From: Psychrosphaera algicola
GTDB taxonomy: Bacteria; Pseudomonadota; Gammaproteobacteria; Enterobacterales; Alteromonadaceae
NCBI RefSeq assembly: GCF_028401425.1
Contig: NZ_JAQOMS010000002.1
Span: 992,001-1,056,000 of the forward strand
Reading direction: 5' to 3'
DNA: 64,000 bases
Shown here: piece by piece, positions 51,650 through 61,883 of the stretch
Numbering within the stretch: position 1 is the first letter of the stretch
Layout of the letters: every line of letters begins with the position of its first letter
Notes under the pieces: model-generated
Told to the model about the DNA's origin: nothing
Databases searched by the model: none
Seen by the model: the letters and a program-made list of their open reading frames with translations, nothing else
Program-made: the position numbers and the translations under genes

Positions 51650-53226
51650 ATGAGAGTGAAGACAGAAATAAAACGAATAGTAATAGTAGGTGGTGGCACT
51701 GCAGGTTGGTTAACTGCATGTGTTTTAGCCGCTGAACTGGATTTAATTAATTCAGACTTCTCTATTACTTTAGTTGAATCTTCAGACATTAATCCAATTG
51801 GGGTTGGGGAAGGCACTTGGCCTACAATGCGCGGTACGTTAAAAAAATCGGCATCAGTGAAAATGAATTTATTTCAACTTGTGATGCAAGCTTTAAACAA
51901 GGCTCTCAATTTATTAATTGGCAAGGCCAAACCGCAACTAATCCTGTTTATGCGCAAGATAGTTATATCCACCCTTTTACGCTGCCGCAAGATTTTCAAA
52001 ACATCAATTTAGCACCGCATTGGCAAGAGTATTCTGAACAAGTTAACTTTGCTGATGCAGTTTCAAGTCAGAGTGTGCTATCAAAACTAGGAAAGCGCCT
52101 AAGTTAATTACCACTCCAGAATATTCATTTATCAGTAACTATGGGTATCACTTAGACGCTGGAAAATTTAGTGGGTTACTGAAAAAACAAGCAAAAGACA
52201 AATTAAACGTTAACCACATAATCGACAATGTTATCGCCGTCAATAATGACAAAAACGCTGATATCAGTGATATAGAAACAGAAAAAAACGGCAAAATTGC
52301 CGGTGACTTATTTGTTGATTGCACCGGGTTTGCTTCATTATTAATTGGTAAACATTACAATATCGACTTCATTTCCAAACAACACCAATTATTTAATAAC
52401 ACAGCCATTGCAATCCAAGCACCTTATAACGATCCTAATGACGACATAGCTTCTTGTACCTTATCCACGGCTCAATCAAATGGTTGGATTTGGGATATTG
52501 GTTTACAAAGCCGACGTGGTGTAGGCCATGTATTTTCAAGTGAACATACAAGTACAGAAAAAGCAGAACAACAATTAAGACAATATTTAACCGCTACTTT
52601 AGGTTTAAAAAAGCAGAAGAGCTTACTTCTAGGACGATTAAATTCAACCCGGGTCACAGAAAAAGTTTTGGCATAACAACTGTTTGGCCATTGGTATGTC
52701 AGCTGGGTTTATTGAGCCCTTAGAAGCTTCGGCGTTAGCGCTTATTGAACAGTCTGCTATGTTTTTAGCAGAACAATTCCCTAAGAATCGGTCTACGATG
52801 AAGATAATTGCCAAACGATACAACCAAACAACGTCACAACATTGGACACAAATAATAGAGTTTTTAAAGCTCCATTATGTTTTATCGAAACGCACAGACA
52901 GCCAATATTGGTTTGATAATGTCGCTACTGAATCTATTCCAGAGTCACTCATAGAAAACTTAGAGTTATGGCAACATCAGTATCCATATCATGCAGACCA
53001 AGTCGCTCGTAATCCTTTGTTCCCAGCAGCAAGTTACCAGTATGTAATGTTTGGAATGGGATTTAAGTCCTCGTCGATTTCGAAACGAAACAATAAAATA
53101 ATTCAACAAAAAGCACAGCAATTGTTTAAAGAAAATATACAACGGACGCAGCAACAAGCAGCAGTATTAACCTCAAATCGTGAATTACTAAATAAAGTAA
53201 AAAAATTCGGGTTTGCAAAAATATAA
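51650..53226 (+). CDS. Flavin-dependent tryptophan-halogenase-family protein 1 (interrupted)
   Basis: The FAD-binding GxGxxG appears as VIVGGGTAGWLTACVLA; GVGEGTWPTMRGTLKK follows, and the catalytic Lys is present in CDASFKQGSQFINW. Later come YGYHLDAGKF, GDLFVDCTGFASLLIG, GWIWDIGLQSR and NNCLAIGMSAGFIEPLEAS. The usual WxWxIP is WIWDIG here, so the Pro is replaced. Four one-base deletions, all in A- or T-runs (near 51847, 52093, 52613, 52672), break the frame. Corrected length is about 526 residues. Relatives sit beside TonB receptors in marine bacteria, where their substrate is unknown. Confidence 0.88.
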
Positions 53227-53247
53227 CAAAAATTAAATAGGTGCTTC

Positions 53248-53976
53248 ATGGCAACTCAAAAATTAGTCAACAACATCGATCACAAAGACACAAAAATTAT
53301 TACAGAACGTTCAGCTACTTATGGTGATGATATTTGGTTTACCCAAACCTTTCCCGCTGAATTTCGAAGTGTACAGGCCTACTACCCTATTTTTTTCACG
53401 AAAGATGAAAACACAGGTAAATTCCTTCCTGTTGCTCTGTTTGGATTTGAACAAAACGAAAATTTGTTCATTAACGACGGGCTTTGGCATGTTCCTTATA
53501 TTCCTTTAATGCATGCAAGAGCACCTTTCCTAATTGGTAAACAAACACTATTAGAAGATGGCGTTGAAAAACTTCAACGAGTTTTATTTATCGATGAAAA
53601 TCATCCACGAGTAAATACAGAGCAAGGTGCGCCTTTATTTTTAGAGTTTGGTGCCAATGCGCCTTATTTAGAAAACATGGCTAACATGATGGAAACATTG
53701 CATCATGGAATGCAAGATAATGACGTATTTATCGGGCGCCTTGTAGAATTAGAGTTGCTTGAATCGTTCACATTGGATGTTGAATTAAATGATAAATCTA
53801 AACACCAAATGTTAGGTTTTTATACGATTAATGAAGACAAACTTGCCGAACTAAGTGACGACGATGTGGCACAGTTACATAAAGATGGTCATTTGCAAGC
53901 TATTTATATGGCAATTGCTTCACAATCAAACGTCACGAGATTGTTACTACTTAAAAACGCGGCACTTGGTCTGTAG
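53248..53976 (+). CDS. SapC family protein
   Basis: The 242-residue intact protein matches the SapC family: DIWFTQTFPAEFRSVQAYYPIFF in outline, PVALFGFEQNENLFI, YIPLMHARAPFLIG, RVLFIDENHPRV and GFYTINEDKLAELSDDDVAQLHKDGHL in outline. No signal peptide is seen. SapC was first named from a Campylobacter S-layer locus, but in marine gammaproteobacteria it occurs next to TonB receptors and tryptophan halogenases. Its biochemical role is unknown. It follows halogenase 1 by 21 bases. Confidence 0.9.
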   Translation: MATQKLVNNIDHKDTKIITERSATYGDDIWFTQTFPAEFRSVQAYYPIFFTKDENTGKFLPVALFGFEQNENLFINDGLWHVPYIPLMHARAPFLIGKQTLLEDGVEKLQRVLFIDENHPRVNTEQGAPLFLEFGANAPYLENMANMMETLHHGMQDNDVFIGRLVELELLESFTLDVELNDKSKHQMLGFYTINEDKLAELSDDDVAQLHKDGHLQAIYMAIASQSNVTRLLLLKNAALGL

Positions 53977-54023
53977 GTTTATGCCAAAGAAAATGCAAAT
54001 TGTGTTAATAAATAAGGTCGATA

Positions 54024-55041
54024 ATGTTAGAAATTAAGAACAAAGTCGAGGAGATCTGTTTAGCCCTTAGCGACGATTTACCTGAATCCATTATTAACAC
54101 AGCAAAGCCAGTTTTAATTAGAGGTTTTATTAATCATTGGCCTTTAGTTAAAGCTGGAAAAACGTCCAACGACGATGCATTTGAATATTTGAGCAAAGCC
54201 TATAACGGTCAGCCTATTACTGCTTATTATGCACAACCTGAAGCTAAAGGAAGAATTTTTTACAATTCTGATTTTAACGGATTTAATTTTCAAAGTGCTT
54301 CGTTAGATTTACATACCGTTTTAAGTAAATTGAACGAGTTGAAAAGTGATCCTGAACCCCCTGCTGTTTACGTTGGTTCGACGAATATCAATCGACACTT
54401 TCCTGAATTAAATCTTGAGAACAAGGTAAATATCGCAGGCGTGCAACCTATTACTAACTTATGGTTGGGCAACCGAACTAAAATTTCTGCTCACTTTGAT
54501 TTCCCAAACAATTTGGCGTGTTGTGCGGTAGGACAAAGACGTTTTATCTTGTTTCCCCAGAACAAGTTAAAAACCTATATGTTGGTCCCAAAGAGGCTTC
54601 ACCTATGATGGACAAGACATCAGTTTAGTTGATTTTGATCAACCAGACTTAGTCAAGTATCCAAAATTTCAACACGCTATAGACAATGCTTTAGTTGCAA
54701 GCTTAGAAGCCGGAGATGCGTTATTTATTCCAAGTATGTGGTGGCACCATGTCGAAGGCTTAACGGACTTCAACGTACTAATCACACATTGGTGGCGCAA
54801 TAGTTCTGCGTTTATGGGGAAACCTGACAATGCACTCGACTTAGCTATATTAAGCCTTAGAAATTTGCCGTACGAACAACGCCAAGCTTGGAAAGCCATA
54901 TTTGAACATTATGTATTTGACCATAATGAAGAAGATATCCAACACATTCCTAATCATGCTCAAGGTTGTTTAACATTGCCAATGCCAGAGCTTGAAGCGC
55001 GAAAACTTAGAGCTAAATTGTTAGAACAACTAAAACGATAA
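54024..55041 (+). CDS. Cupin-like (JmjC/Cupin_8) dioxygenase-type protein (interrupted)
   Basis: The sequence begins with a JmjC-like N-terminus (TAKPVLIRGFINHWPLVKAGK) and has the iron motif HxD in ISAHFDFPNNLACC, followed by a distal His region (ALFIPSMWWHHVEGL). This indicates a 2-oxoglutarate/Fe(II)-type cupin fold such as protein hydroxylases. Two one-base deletions near 54556 and 54601, both in C-runs, break the frame; corrected, it reads LFPPEQVKNLYVGPKEASPYDGQDISL in outline. Corrected length is about 339 residues. It lies between SapC and halogenase 2. Confidence 0.82.
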
Positions 55042-55053
55042 TGAGTCACTAAT

Positions 55054-56528
55054 ATGAACGATACTAAATCATCTATGAAACCAGTTAAAAAAGTTGTTAT
55101 TGCCGGTGGTGGAACCGCAGGTTGGATGGCCGCTGCTGCCCTTACCAAATTACTCGGTAAAAACATTGATGTGACTCTAGTTGAATCTGATGCAATACCG
55201 ACAGTCGGAGTAGGTGAAGCAACGATCCCAACCTTACACATTTTTCATCAATTGTTGGGAATTAAAGAACAAGACTTTATGGCTGCCACGAATGCCACTT
55301 TTAAAATGGGTATTTCATTTGAAAACTGGCGTGATGTAAAACAAGACTACATTCACTCTTTTGGCTTTTTGGGTCAAGATTGTTGGGCGGCAGGTTTTCA
55401 ACACTTTTGGCTAAAAGGTCATCAACGTGGAATAGTTTCTGAAATTGGTGATTATGTTCCAGAGCATCTTGCGGCTCGAGAAGGCAGATTTGCTGTTTTA
55501 GCGAATCAACAATTAAACCATGCTTATCATTTGGACGCTGGTTTATATGCAAAATACTTACGTAACATAGCAGAACAACATGGTATTAATCGTATTGAAG
55601 GCAAAATTGATAATGTAAATTTATCTAAGCAAAACGGGTTTATTGAATCGCTGACATTAGATTCTGGAAAAATAGTTGAAGGTGATTTGTTTTTAGACTG
55701 CACAGGTTTCAGAGGATTACTCATTGAAGATGCACTGCATACGGGGTTTGACGATTGGAGTCACATGTTACCGTGCGATAGCGCAATTGCAGTGCAAACT
55801 GAAACTGTAGGCAAACCTGTGCCATATACTCGTTCAATTGCACATGATGCCGGTTGGCAATGGCGTATCCCCTGCAGAACCGCACAGGTAACGGATTAGT
55901 TTTTTGTAGTAAATATATGACCGACGACGAAGCCATCGCGAAGTTACGCGAGAACCTTGTTGGTAAGTTATTAAATGAACCTCGTGTTATCAAATTTAAA
56001 ACTGGTACTCGCCGGAAACACTGGAACAAAAACTGTATCGCTGTTGGATTGTCCTCAGGTTTTATTGAACCTTTAGAATCAACAAGTATTCACTTATTCC
56101 AACGCGCAATTGTGCGTCTTATGCAAATGTTCCCAAGTAAGGGGATTAATCAAGCCGATATCGAAGAGTTTAATGCCCAAACTAAGTTCGAACATGACAA
56201 TATAAAAGACTTTATTATTTTGCACTATCATTTGACAGAACGTGAAGACACTCCTTTTTGGCGTTATTGTAAAACCATGGAAATTCCAGATTCACTGCAA
56301 CATAGAATGGATTTGTTTAAACAATCGGGACGAGTATTTAAACGCGCAGAAGAATTATTTGGTGAAACATCTTGGGTTCAAGTTATGTTAGGTCAAGGTC
56401 TAATGCCTGAACAATATCACCCAATTGTTGACCAAATGGATGATGCGGAATTAGATAACTTTTTAACGCATATAAAAAGCAGTGTAAAAAGAAAGTCGCC
56501 GCGTGGCCAGATCATTATGATTTCTTAA
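55054..56528 (+). CDS. Flavin-dependent tryptophan-halogenase-family protein 2 (interrupted)
   Basis: All halogenase landmarks are present: GGGTAGWMAAAALTK, GVGEATIPTLHIFHQLLGI, the catalytic Lys in NATFKMGISFENW, YHLDAGLYAKYLRNIA, and WQWRIPLQNRTGNGLVF after restoring one C in the run at about 55873. The C-terminal part has RRKHWNKNCIAVGLSSGFIEPLEST. Unlike halogenase 1 it keeps the full WxWxIP motif, so halogenase chemistry is at least possible. Corrected length is about 491 residues. It follows the cupin gene by 12 bases. Confidence 0.9.
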
Positions 56529-56564
56529 AACATTATTGTAAAACGTCTGTTTAGGCAATTAGTC

Positions 56565-57285
56565 ATGACGTCTGTGCTTTTTACTCAAAATCCTCTAATG
56601 GAAGTAAATGTGATGAAGGTTGGCGTTGAACAAACGCCAATTATCGTCATTGATAACTTCGCAACAAACCTCGATGACATCAAAAAATTCGCTAAGTCAC
56701 AAGCCGTATACACCCCAGATACAGACACTTTGTATCCAGGTATTCGTAGCCCTCTTCCTGAGCCATATATCATTAAATTGCTACAAGCGATTTATCAACC
56801 TTTGTATGGCATTTATGGAATCGACCTTAGTAAACGTTTGAAACCACTGAATTCATTTTTTTCATTGTTGACTCTGCCACCTGAAGATTTACATTTGTTA
56901 CAACGAATGCCTCACTTTGATACAAACAATCAATATTGTTTCGCAGTGTTACATTATTTATCAAATGGCCAACATGGCGGAACAGGGCTATACCGACATA
57001 AACCAACACAATTTGAACGTATTACCGATAAAAGATACGAACATTATATCAATAGCGCTAAACAGTTTATTCAAACGAACGGTGAACCTGCTCAAGGTTA
57101 TATAACTACATCTACTGATCATTTTGAGAAGTATTATGAAGTGAAATACAAACCTAACCGTCTGGTGATATACCCGAGTAATTTGTTACATTCGGTTAAT
57201 GTAGATAAAGAAAGAGATCTCTAGCGACCCTGAAGAAGGCCGACTTACTGCCAATATTTTTATCGAGTTTAAAGAACTTACGTAA
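56565..57285 (+). CDS. DUF6445-like protein (possible iron/2-oxoglutarate-type fold; interrupted)
   Basis: The protein contains IIVIDNFATNLDDIKKFAKSQ, YPGIRSPLPEPY, MPHFDTNNQYCFAVLHYLSNGQHGGTGLYRH in outline, and NRLVIYPSNLLHSVNVD. The HxD ... H pattern (PHFD and LLHSV) resembles prolyl-4-hydroxylase-type oxygenases. Such proteins accompany tryptophan halogenases and SapC in marine bacteria; I place it in DUF6445 from memory. A small indel near 57219 hides the end (SSDPEEGRLTANIFIEFKELT), giving about 240 residues. It closes the receptor-halogenase group. Confidence 0.65.
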
Positions 57286-57512
57286 CCAAGATTTGCATAT
57301 TCTTCATCAATTCCCCATCATTTAACAGCGAGTATTCAACGATACTAGTCAACTACACAGAATGATTAATATCATTTATGACACGATTGAATGGGCAAAA
57401 TTTTCTTATCAATGCTAACGATTCTTCAAGTTACATCACGGTGGCAAACTAAAATAGATGTCAATGGGAGGACATCTCACGGCAAACTTATTTATAAGTG
57501 TTCAGTAGTACT

Positions 57513-57566
57513 TTGCCGTTGCCGTTACCTTTACCTTTACCTTTACCTTTACCTTTGCCGTTACCT
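57513..57566. repeat. Hexamer repeat TTACCT / TTGCCG, nine units
   Basis: Nine consecutive hexamers: TTGCCG twice, TTACCT five times, TTGCCG, TTACCT. The surrounding 57286-57687 has no gene that I can support. The tract lies between two convergent gene groups. Confidence 0.9.
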
Positions 57567-57687
57567 TCATATAGATGATGGCCGATAGTGAGCTGCCAGT
57601 TAATTTTTTTAGTTAAAATTTGGACAGTTTAAATCCATCATTTACAACTTCACTACATTTGCTTTTAGTTATTAATTCGAGCAAAAA

Positions 57688-57719
57688 AACACCTAATCTA
57701 AAGCTTTAGACTAGGTGTT
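57688..57719 (-). terminator. Rho-independent terminator after the GH3 gene
   Basis: AACACCTA and TAGGTGTT plus the inner TCTAAA/TTTAGA pair around GC, with one mismatch. On the minus strand the stem is followed by a run of seven T. It lies 65 bases after the stop of the GH3 gene. Confidence 0.8.
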
Positions 57720-57783
57720 TCACACACAACTTTTGTTAAACCTATGCTGCTATCAAATCAGTACAGATTTATTACTATAATGA

Positions 57784-60346
57784 CTACTGACAAGATAATG
57801 TTGCTGCTTTTGCCGTATTCGGTTTAAACATAATATCTGCAAGTCCAATGCGTGTATCGCCCGTCAAATTCATTTCAAATGGTTTAACAACCTGACTGAA
57901 ATTAACACCCGCGTTTGCGAAACACTGCAGATCAATTGACAGAGGTTGCCAGCTGTCTTTAGGCAGTTCTGAAATTAACTCTGTAATGTCTATTCCGGTA
58001 TGGCAACTACCGGCTACGTCACCAGTACCTTCACAATTCATAAAGATATTTGCCGTTGCGTCGGTAAATTGTTGAACATTAACCAGCAAATGCAACGCAG
58101 AGTTCGCAGAAAGATCATTCGATAAATCTTCTCTAAAGTAACTTTTTGCAACTACGTGTAGCCCTGAAGTTTGCTTACCTTGAGTTGTCAGTAAAACAGA
58201 ATCTTCTTGAACATTACGGTCAATCGTTCGGTAAGTCAGGCTTCCAACTTTATGGCTACTTGCATTTACATCCATTTCTTTATGATTTGACAATAACTTC
58301 AAATACCATGGTTTGTGCATCGTACCGTCGAAGAAAACTCGAGTTTCAACCTTTGACAGATCCATATTCAAGACTTCATTTAAATTGTCAGATAACACAT
58401 TTTCATCGCCATAAGTCAAACCAAACCCGTATGGTAACAGTGGTGCATAGTCTTTATCGTTACGGTTTACGGTAGTTTGATCAGGAGTCTTAGGCCACGA
58501 ATAAGATAATTTGCCTTTGAAGTCATGGTTTACAGAACCGTCTTTTTTAGTAAATAAAACATCTGCTACCGCTTTACCTTCAGAACTAAAGTAACCAAGC
58601 CGCTACAAACGCATTAGATGCATTAAGTTCGGCATTGACCCACATAGGTCGACCCGAAATAAACACGGATACTACTGGAATACCTTGTGCTTTTAAGCTT
58701 TTTAATAACTTAAGATCAGATTTTGACCCACGTTGATAATCCAAATTTTCTCTATCCCCGTGCCCTTCCGCATATGGGTCTTCACCAAATACTACAATCG
58801 CAACGTCAGGTTTAGTGGTAAATTTACCTTCAACACTTAAGGTTGTTTTACCACCAGCGGCATTAACCTGTTGTTTGATCCCAGAATAAATTGAGCTGCC
58901 CCTAGGAAAGTCATTATTGGTGTTATTAGTTCCTTGCCAAGTAATTGTCCAACCGCCTGATTGTTTACCGATATTATCGGCAGCATCACCGGCAACTAAT
59001 ACATTTAGTTTTGGCGATAATGGCAACAGGTTGTTTTTATTTTTTAGCAAGACTAAAGATTCTCTGACAGCTTGTTGTGCGATTCTACGATGTGACTCTT
59101 GACCAATAAGTTCTGTTTTGCCCGAAAATTTACGATTTGCAGGACTTGGTTTTTCAAATAAACCAGCACGCATTTTTACTCTTAAAATACGTGTAACGGC
59201 ATCGTCGATACGACTCATCGCAATAACGCCATCTTTAACTTGTTGAATCGTATTGTTATACAAAGGTTTCATAAGCATCGGTCGGAACCATAAAGATATC
59301 CAAACCGGCATTGACCGACTGTGGACAACTTTCATTTGTACAACCTTTAACTTGCCCATGACCATTCCAGTCACCTACTACAAAACCATCAAATCCCATT
59401 TGATCTTTTAACACGTCAGTTAACAAATATTTACTACCGTGTAATTTATCACCGTGCCAGCTGTTAAACGACGCCATAACAGACTGAGCTCCTGCCGTTA
59501 AACCACCGACATAACCCTGCGCGTGGATATCAAACAATTCTTGCTCAGACGCAATATTGTCACCTTGGTCATCACCCTTCTCGGTTCCACCGTCACCTAA
59601 AAAGTGTTTAACGGTACTAATAACACGGTTATCACTTAAAAATCTTTATTTGCATGGCCCTGAAGTCCTTTAACTATTGACGCAGCGTATGAGCGAACTA
59701 TTTCTGGATCTTCAGAATAACCTTCATATGTGCGTCCCCAACGGTCGTCTCTTACTACTGCAACGGTAGGTGCGAACACCCAGTCGATACCAGTAACCAT
59801 GACTTCAGTCGCTGTGGCTTTGGCAATTTGTTCAATTAAGTCTGGGTTATTTGTCGCGCCTAACCCGATATTGTGTGGAAACAAGGTCGCACCGATGACA
59901 TTGTTATGGCCATGTACCGCGTCCGTTCCCCACATTGTTGGGATTTTTGAACCGTCAAGTGAGTCGTCGATTGACGCTTGGTATAGTTCTTCAGCAAACG
60001 CAATCCAGTCAGCAGGTGTGGAGTGTTTATTGTTGTTCGGAAAACCACCGCCACCATTGAGGTATGAACCAAAACCGTATTTCCGCATATCCTCAACGGT
60101 AATATCGCGAATTTCAGGCTGGATCATCTGTGCGACTTTTTGCTCCAATGTCATTTTACTTAACATTGATTTCACACGATTTTCAATTTCAGCGGTTTGT
60201 TTAACTTCAATGTTTAACTTTGGCCAAATTTTAGCGGCATCCGCACTATTCGTTTGTGAAGGCTCGGCTTTCTCATTACTTCCTGAACAAGCAGCCAAAA
60301 TTGCGCATAAGGCTGCGGTAGTCGTGTATTTAAATTTATTCATCAT
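57784..60346 (-). CDS. GH3 beta-glucan exohydrolase lipoprotein (ExoP-like; interrupted)
   Basis: A lipoprotein signal (TTAALCAILAACSGS) precedes a GH3 domain with PTMWGTDAVHGHNN, TLFPHNIGLGATNN, YEGYSEDPEIV and the nucleophile Asp in FDGFVVGDWNGHG. A second domain with VLVAGDAADNIGKQSGGWTITWQG follows, then a C-terminal beta-sandwich of about 200 residues (KSYFREDLSNDLSANSALHL). This domain order is that of marine exo-1,3/1,4-beta-glucanases such as ExoP of Pseudoalteromonas. Several indels (near 59640, 59265-59375 and 58420-58600) break the frame. Corrected length is about 855 residues. It follows the FucP-like transporter gene by 17 bases. Confidence 0.92.
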
Positions 60347-60363
60347 TATGAAGTTACTCGTAC

Positions 60364-61647
60364 TTATTTATTCAAATTTGGTTCAATTGATTCATCAGAT
60401 CCAATTGTTTCGCTTGGACGACTGCCTATTAATCCGTAATAGGCAATGTAGCCGTAACAAACAATAGGTAAAATAAAGGACATGTGGACGCCAATAATAT
60501 CGGCTAAAAACCCTTGCACTACTGGAACAATTGCACCACCTACAATTGCTAAACATAAGATCCCAGAGCCTTGGCTAGTGTGTTTACCCAAGCCATTCAG
60601 CGCAAGACTGAAAATAGTTGGAAACATAATTGAATTACATAAGCCGACTAACAATATTGACCACATGGCTAACGCGCCAGTACTCACTAATGTGATAAAG
60701 ATTAATAGACAGGCAAGCGTAGCATTAAATGCCAATGCTTTGCCCGCAGGAATTTTCTGCATGACGGCTGCGCCAATAAATCGCCCAACCATTGCACCGC
60801 CCCAATAATAGGTCAAGTATTTGGCTGCCTCAAGTTCTTCTAAACCCGCAATATCGGCTTCACCAAAAAAGTTAACTAAAAAGCTACCTATAGACACTTC
60901 AGCACCAACATAAACAAAAATACCAAGGGCACCTAAAACTAAGTGTTTATATTGCCATGCAGAACCTTCGATAACTTCGTCACTTTCAGTTTCAGCAGAC
61001 GCTATGTGAGGTAATTTTAAGTAAGCAAATATCGCTGCAAGGATTAGTAATGCGGCTGTTAAACCTAAATAAGGAATTTGAACTGACTCAGCTGATGTTG
61101 CAATTTCATTAGTCGCCTGCCCAAGGATAAGCAGTGCGCCAAAATACGGAGCGATTGTAGTGCCAAACGAATTGAACGCCTGAGTAAGTGTGAGTCTCGA
61201 CGAAGCGGTCTCCGACGGTCCTAACAATGTTACATACGGATTCGCGGAAACTTGCAAGATAGTAATACCACTGGCAAGCACAAATAGTGCACCTAAAAAT
61301 ACTGGATAACTATGGCTAGATGCCGCTGGGTAAAAAAGTAAACAACCGCAAGCTGCCACAACAAGACCTGCAACAATGCCTTTTTGATAGCCCAGTTTTT
61401 TGACTAAGTTACCTGCTGGCAACGAAACAATAAAATAAGCGCCGAAAAAACAAAATTGCACCAACATTGATTGCATGTAATTTAAATCGAATACCGCTTT
61501 TAGATGAGGAATTAGTATATCGTTTAAACAAGTTATAAAGCCCCACATAAAAAATAGTGATGTGAGAGCTGACAACGCAAAACGGTGATTACTCCCGTTA
61601 TTGTCTACTGAACTTAATGAACCGTTCGCAGGCGCTGAAATTGCCAT
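60364..61647 (-). CDS. FucP/GluP-type sugar:H+ symporter
   Basis: The 427-residue intact protein has twelve membrane segments and the family stretches ALTSLFFMWGFITCLNDILIP in outline, QFCFFGAYFIVSLPAGNLVKK and LQVSANPYVTLLG, seen in bacterial glucose/galactose/fucose MFS transporters. Glucose released by the GH3 partner is the likely substrate. It is the first gene of the minus-strand pair and is divergent from GH1, with two LacI-type operators between. Confidence 0.93.
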   Translation of the reverse strand: MAISAPANGSLSSVDNNGSNHRFALSALTSLFFMWGFITCLNDILIPHLKAVFDLNYMQSMLVQFCFFGAYFIVSLPAGNLVKKLGYQKGIVAGLVVAACGCLLFYPAASSHSYPVFLGALFVLASGITILQVSANPYVTLLGPSETASSRLTLTQAFNSFGTTIAPYFGALLILGQATNEIATSAESVQIPYLGLTAALLILAAIFAYLKLPHIASAETESDEVIEGSAWQYKHLVLGALGIFVYVGAEVSIGSFLVNFFGEADIAGLEELEAAKYLTYYWGGAMVGRFIGAAVMQKIPAGKALAFNATLACLLIFITLVSTGALAMWSILLVGLCNSIMFPTIFSLALNGLGKHTSQGSGILCLAIVGGAIVPVVQGFLADIIGVHMSFILPIVCYGYIAYYGLIGSRPSETIGSDESIEPNLNK

Positions 61648-61747
61648 ACGTATTCCCCTTTATTATTTTTTTAGTTAAAAAATTGTAAGCCGATAACAAA
61701 ATTCGGTATTGACGAATCAAAAATATCAATTTAATCTAACCCAACTT

Positions 61748-61761
61748 TGTAAGCGCTTTCA
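61748..61761. promoter_or_regulatory. LacI-family-type operator 4
   Basis: TGTAAGCGCTTTCA is identical to operator 2. It lies 101 bases before the FucP-like gene start, in the gap shared with GH1. Confidence 0.75.
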
Positions 61762-61801
61762 TTAATAATAAACTTGTCTGCAACATAAGTTCAAGTCTTT
61801 T

Positions 61802-61815
61802 TGTAAGCGCTTACT
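61802..61815. promoter_or_regulatory. LacI-family-type operator 5
   Basis: TGTAAGCGCTTACT matches operator 1 except the last base. It lies about 70 bases before the GH1 start. Confidence 0.75.
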
Positions 61816-61883
61816 AAATAACTTGATTTTACCTTGAAAAACGCGATGAAGCGGACTTTACACCAGACCAATGGGTACCTTTG

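Noticed and set aside
57784..60346. Several separate small GH3 genes
   Set aside because: The pieces are consecutive parts of one GH3 protein in order; gaps match frameshifts and not intergenic sequence.
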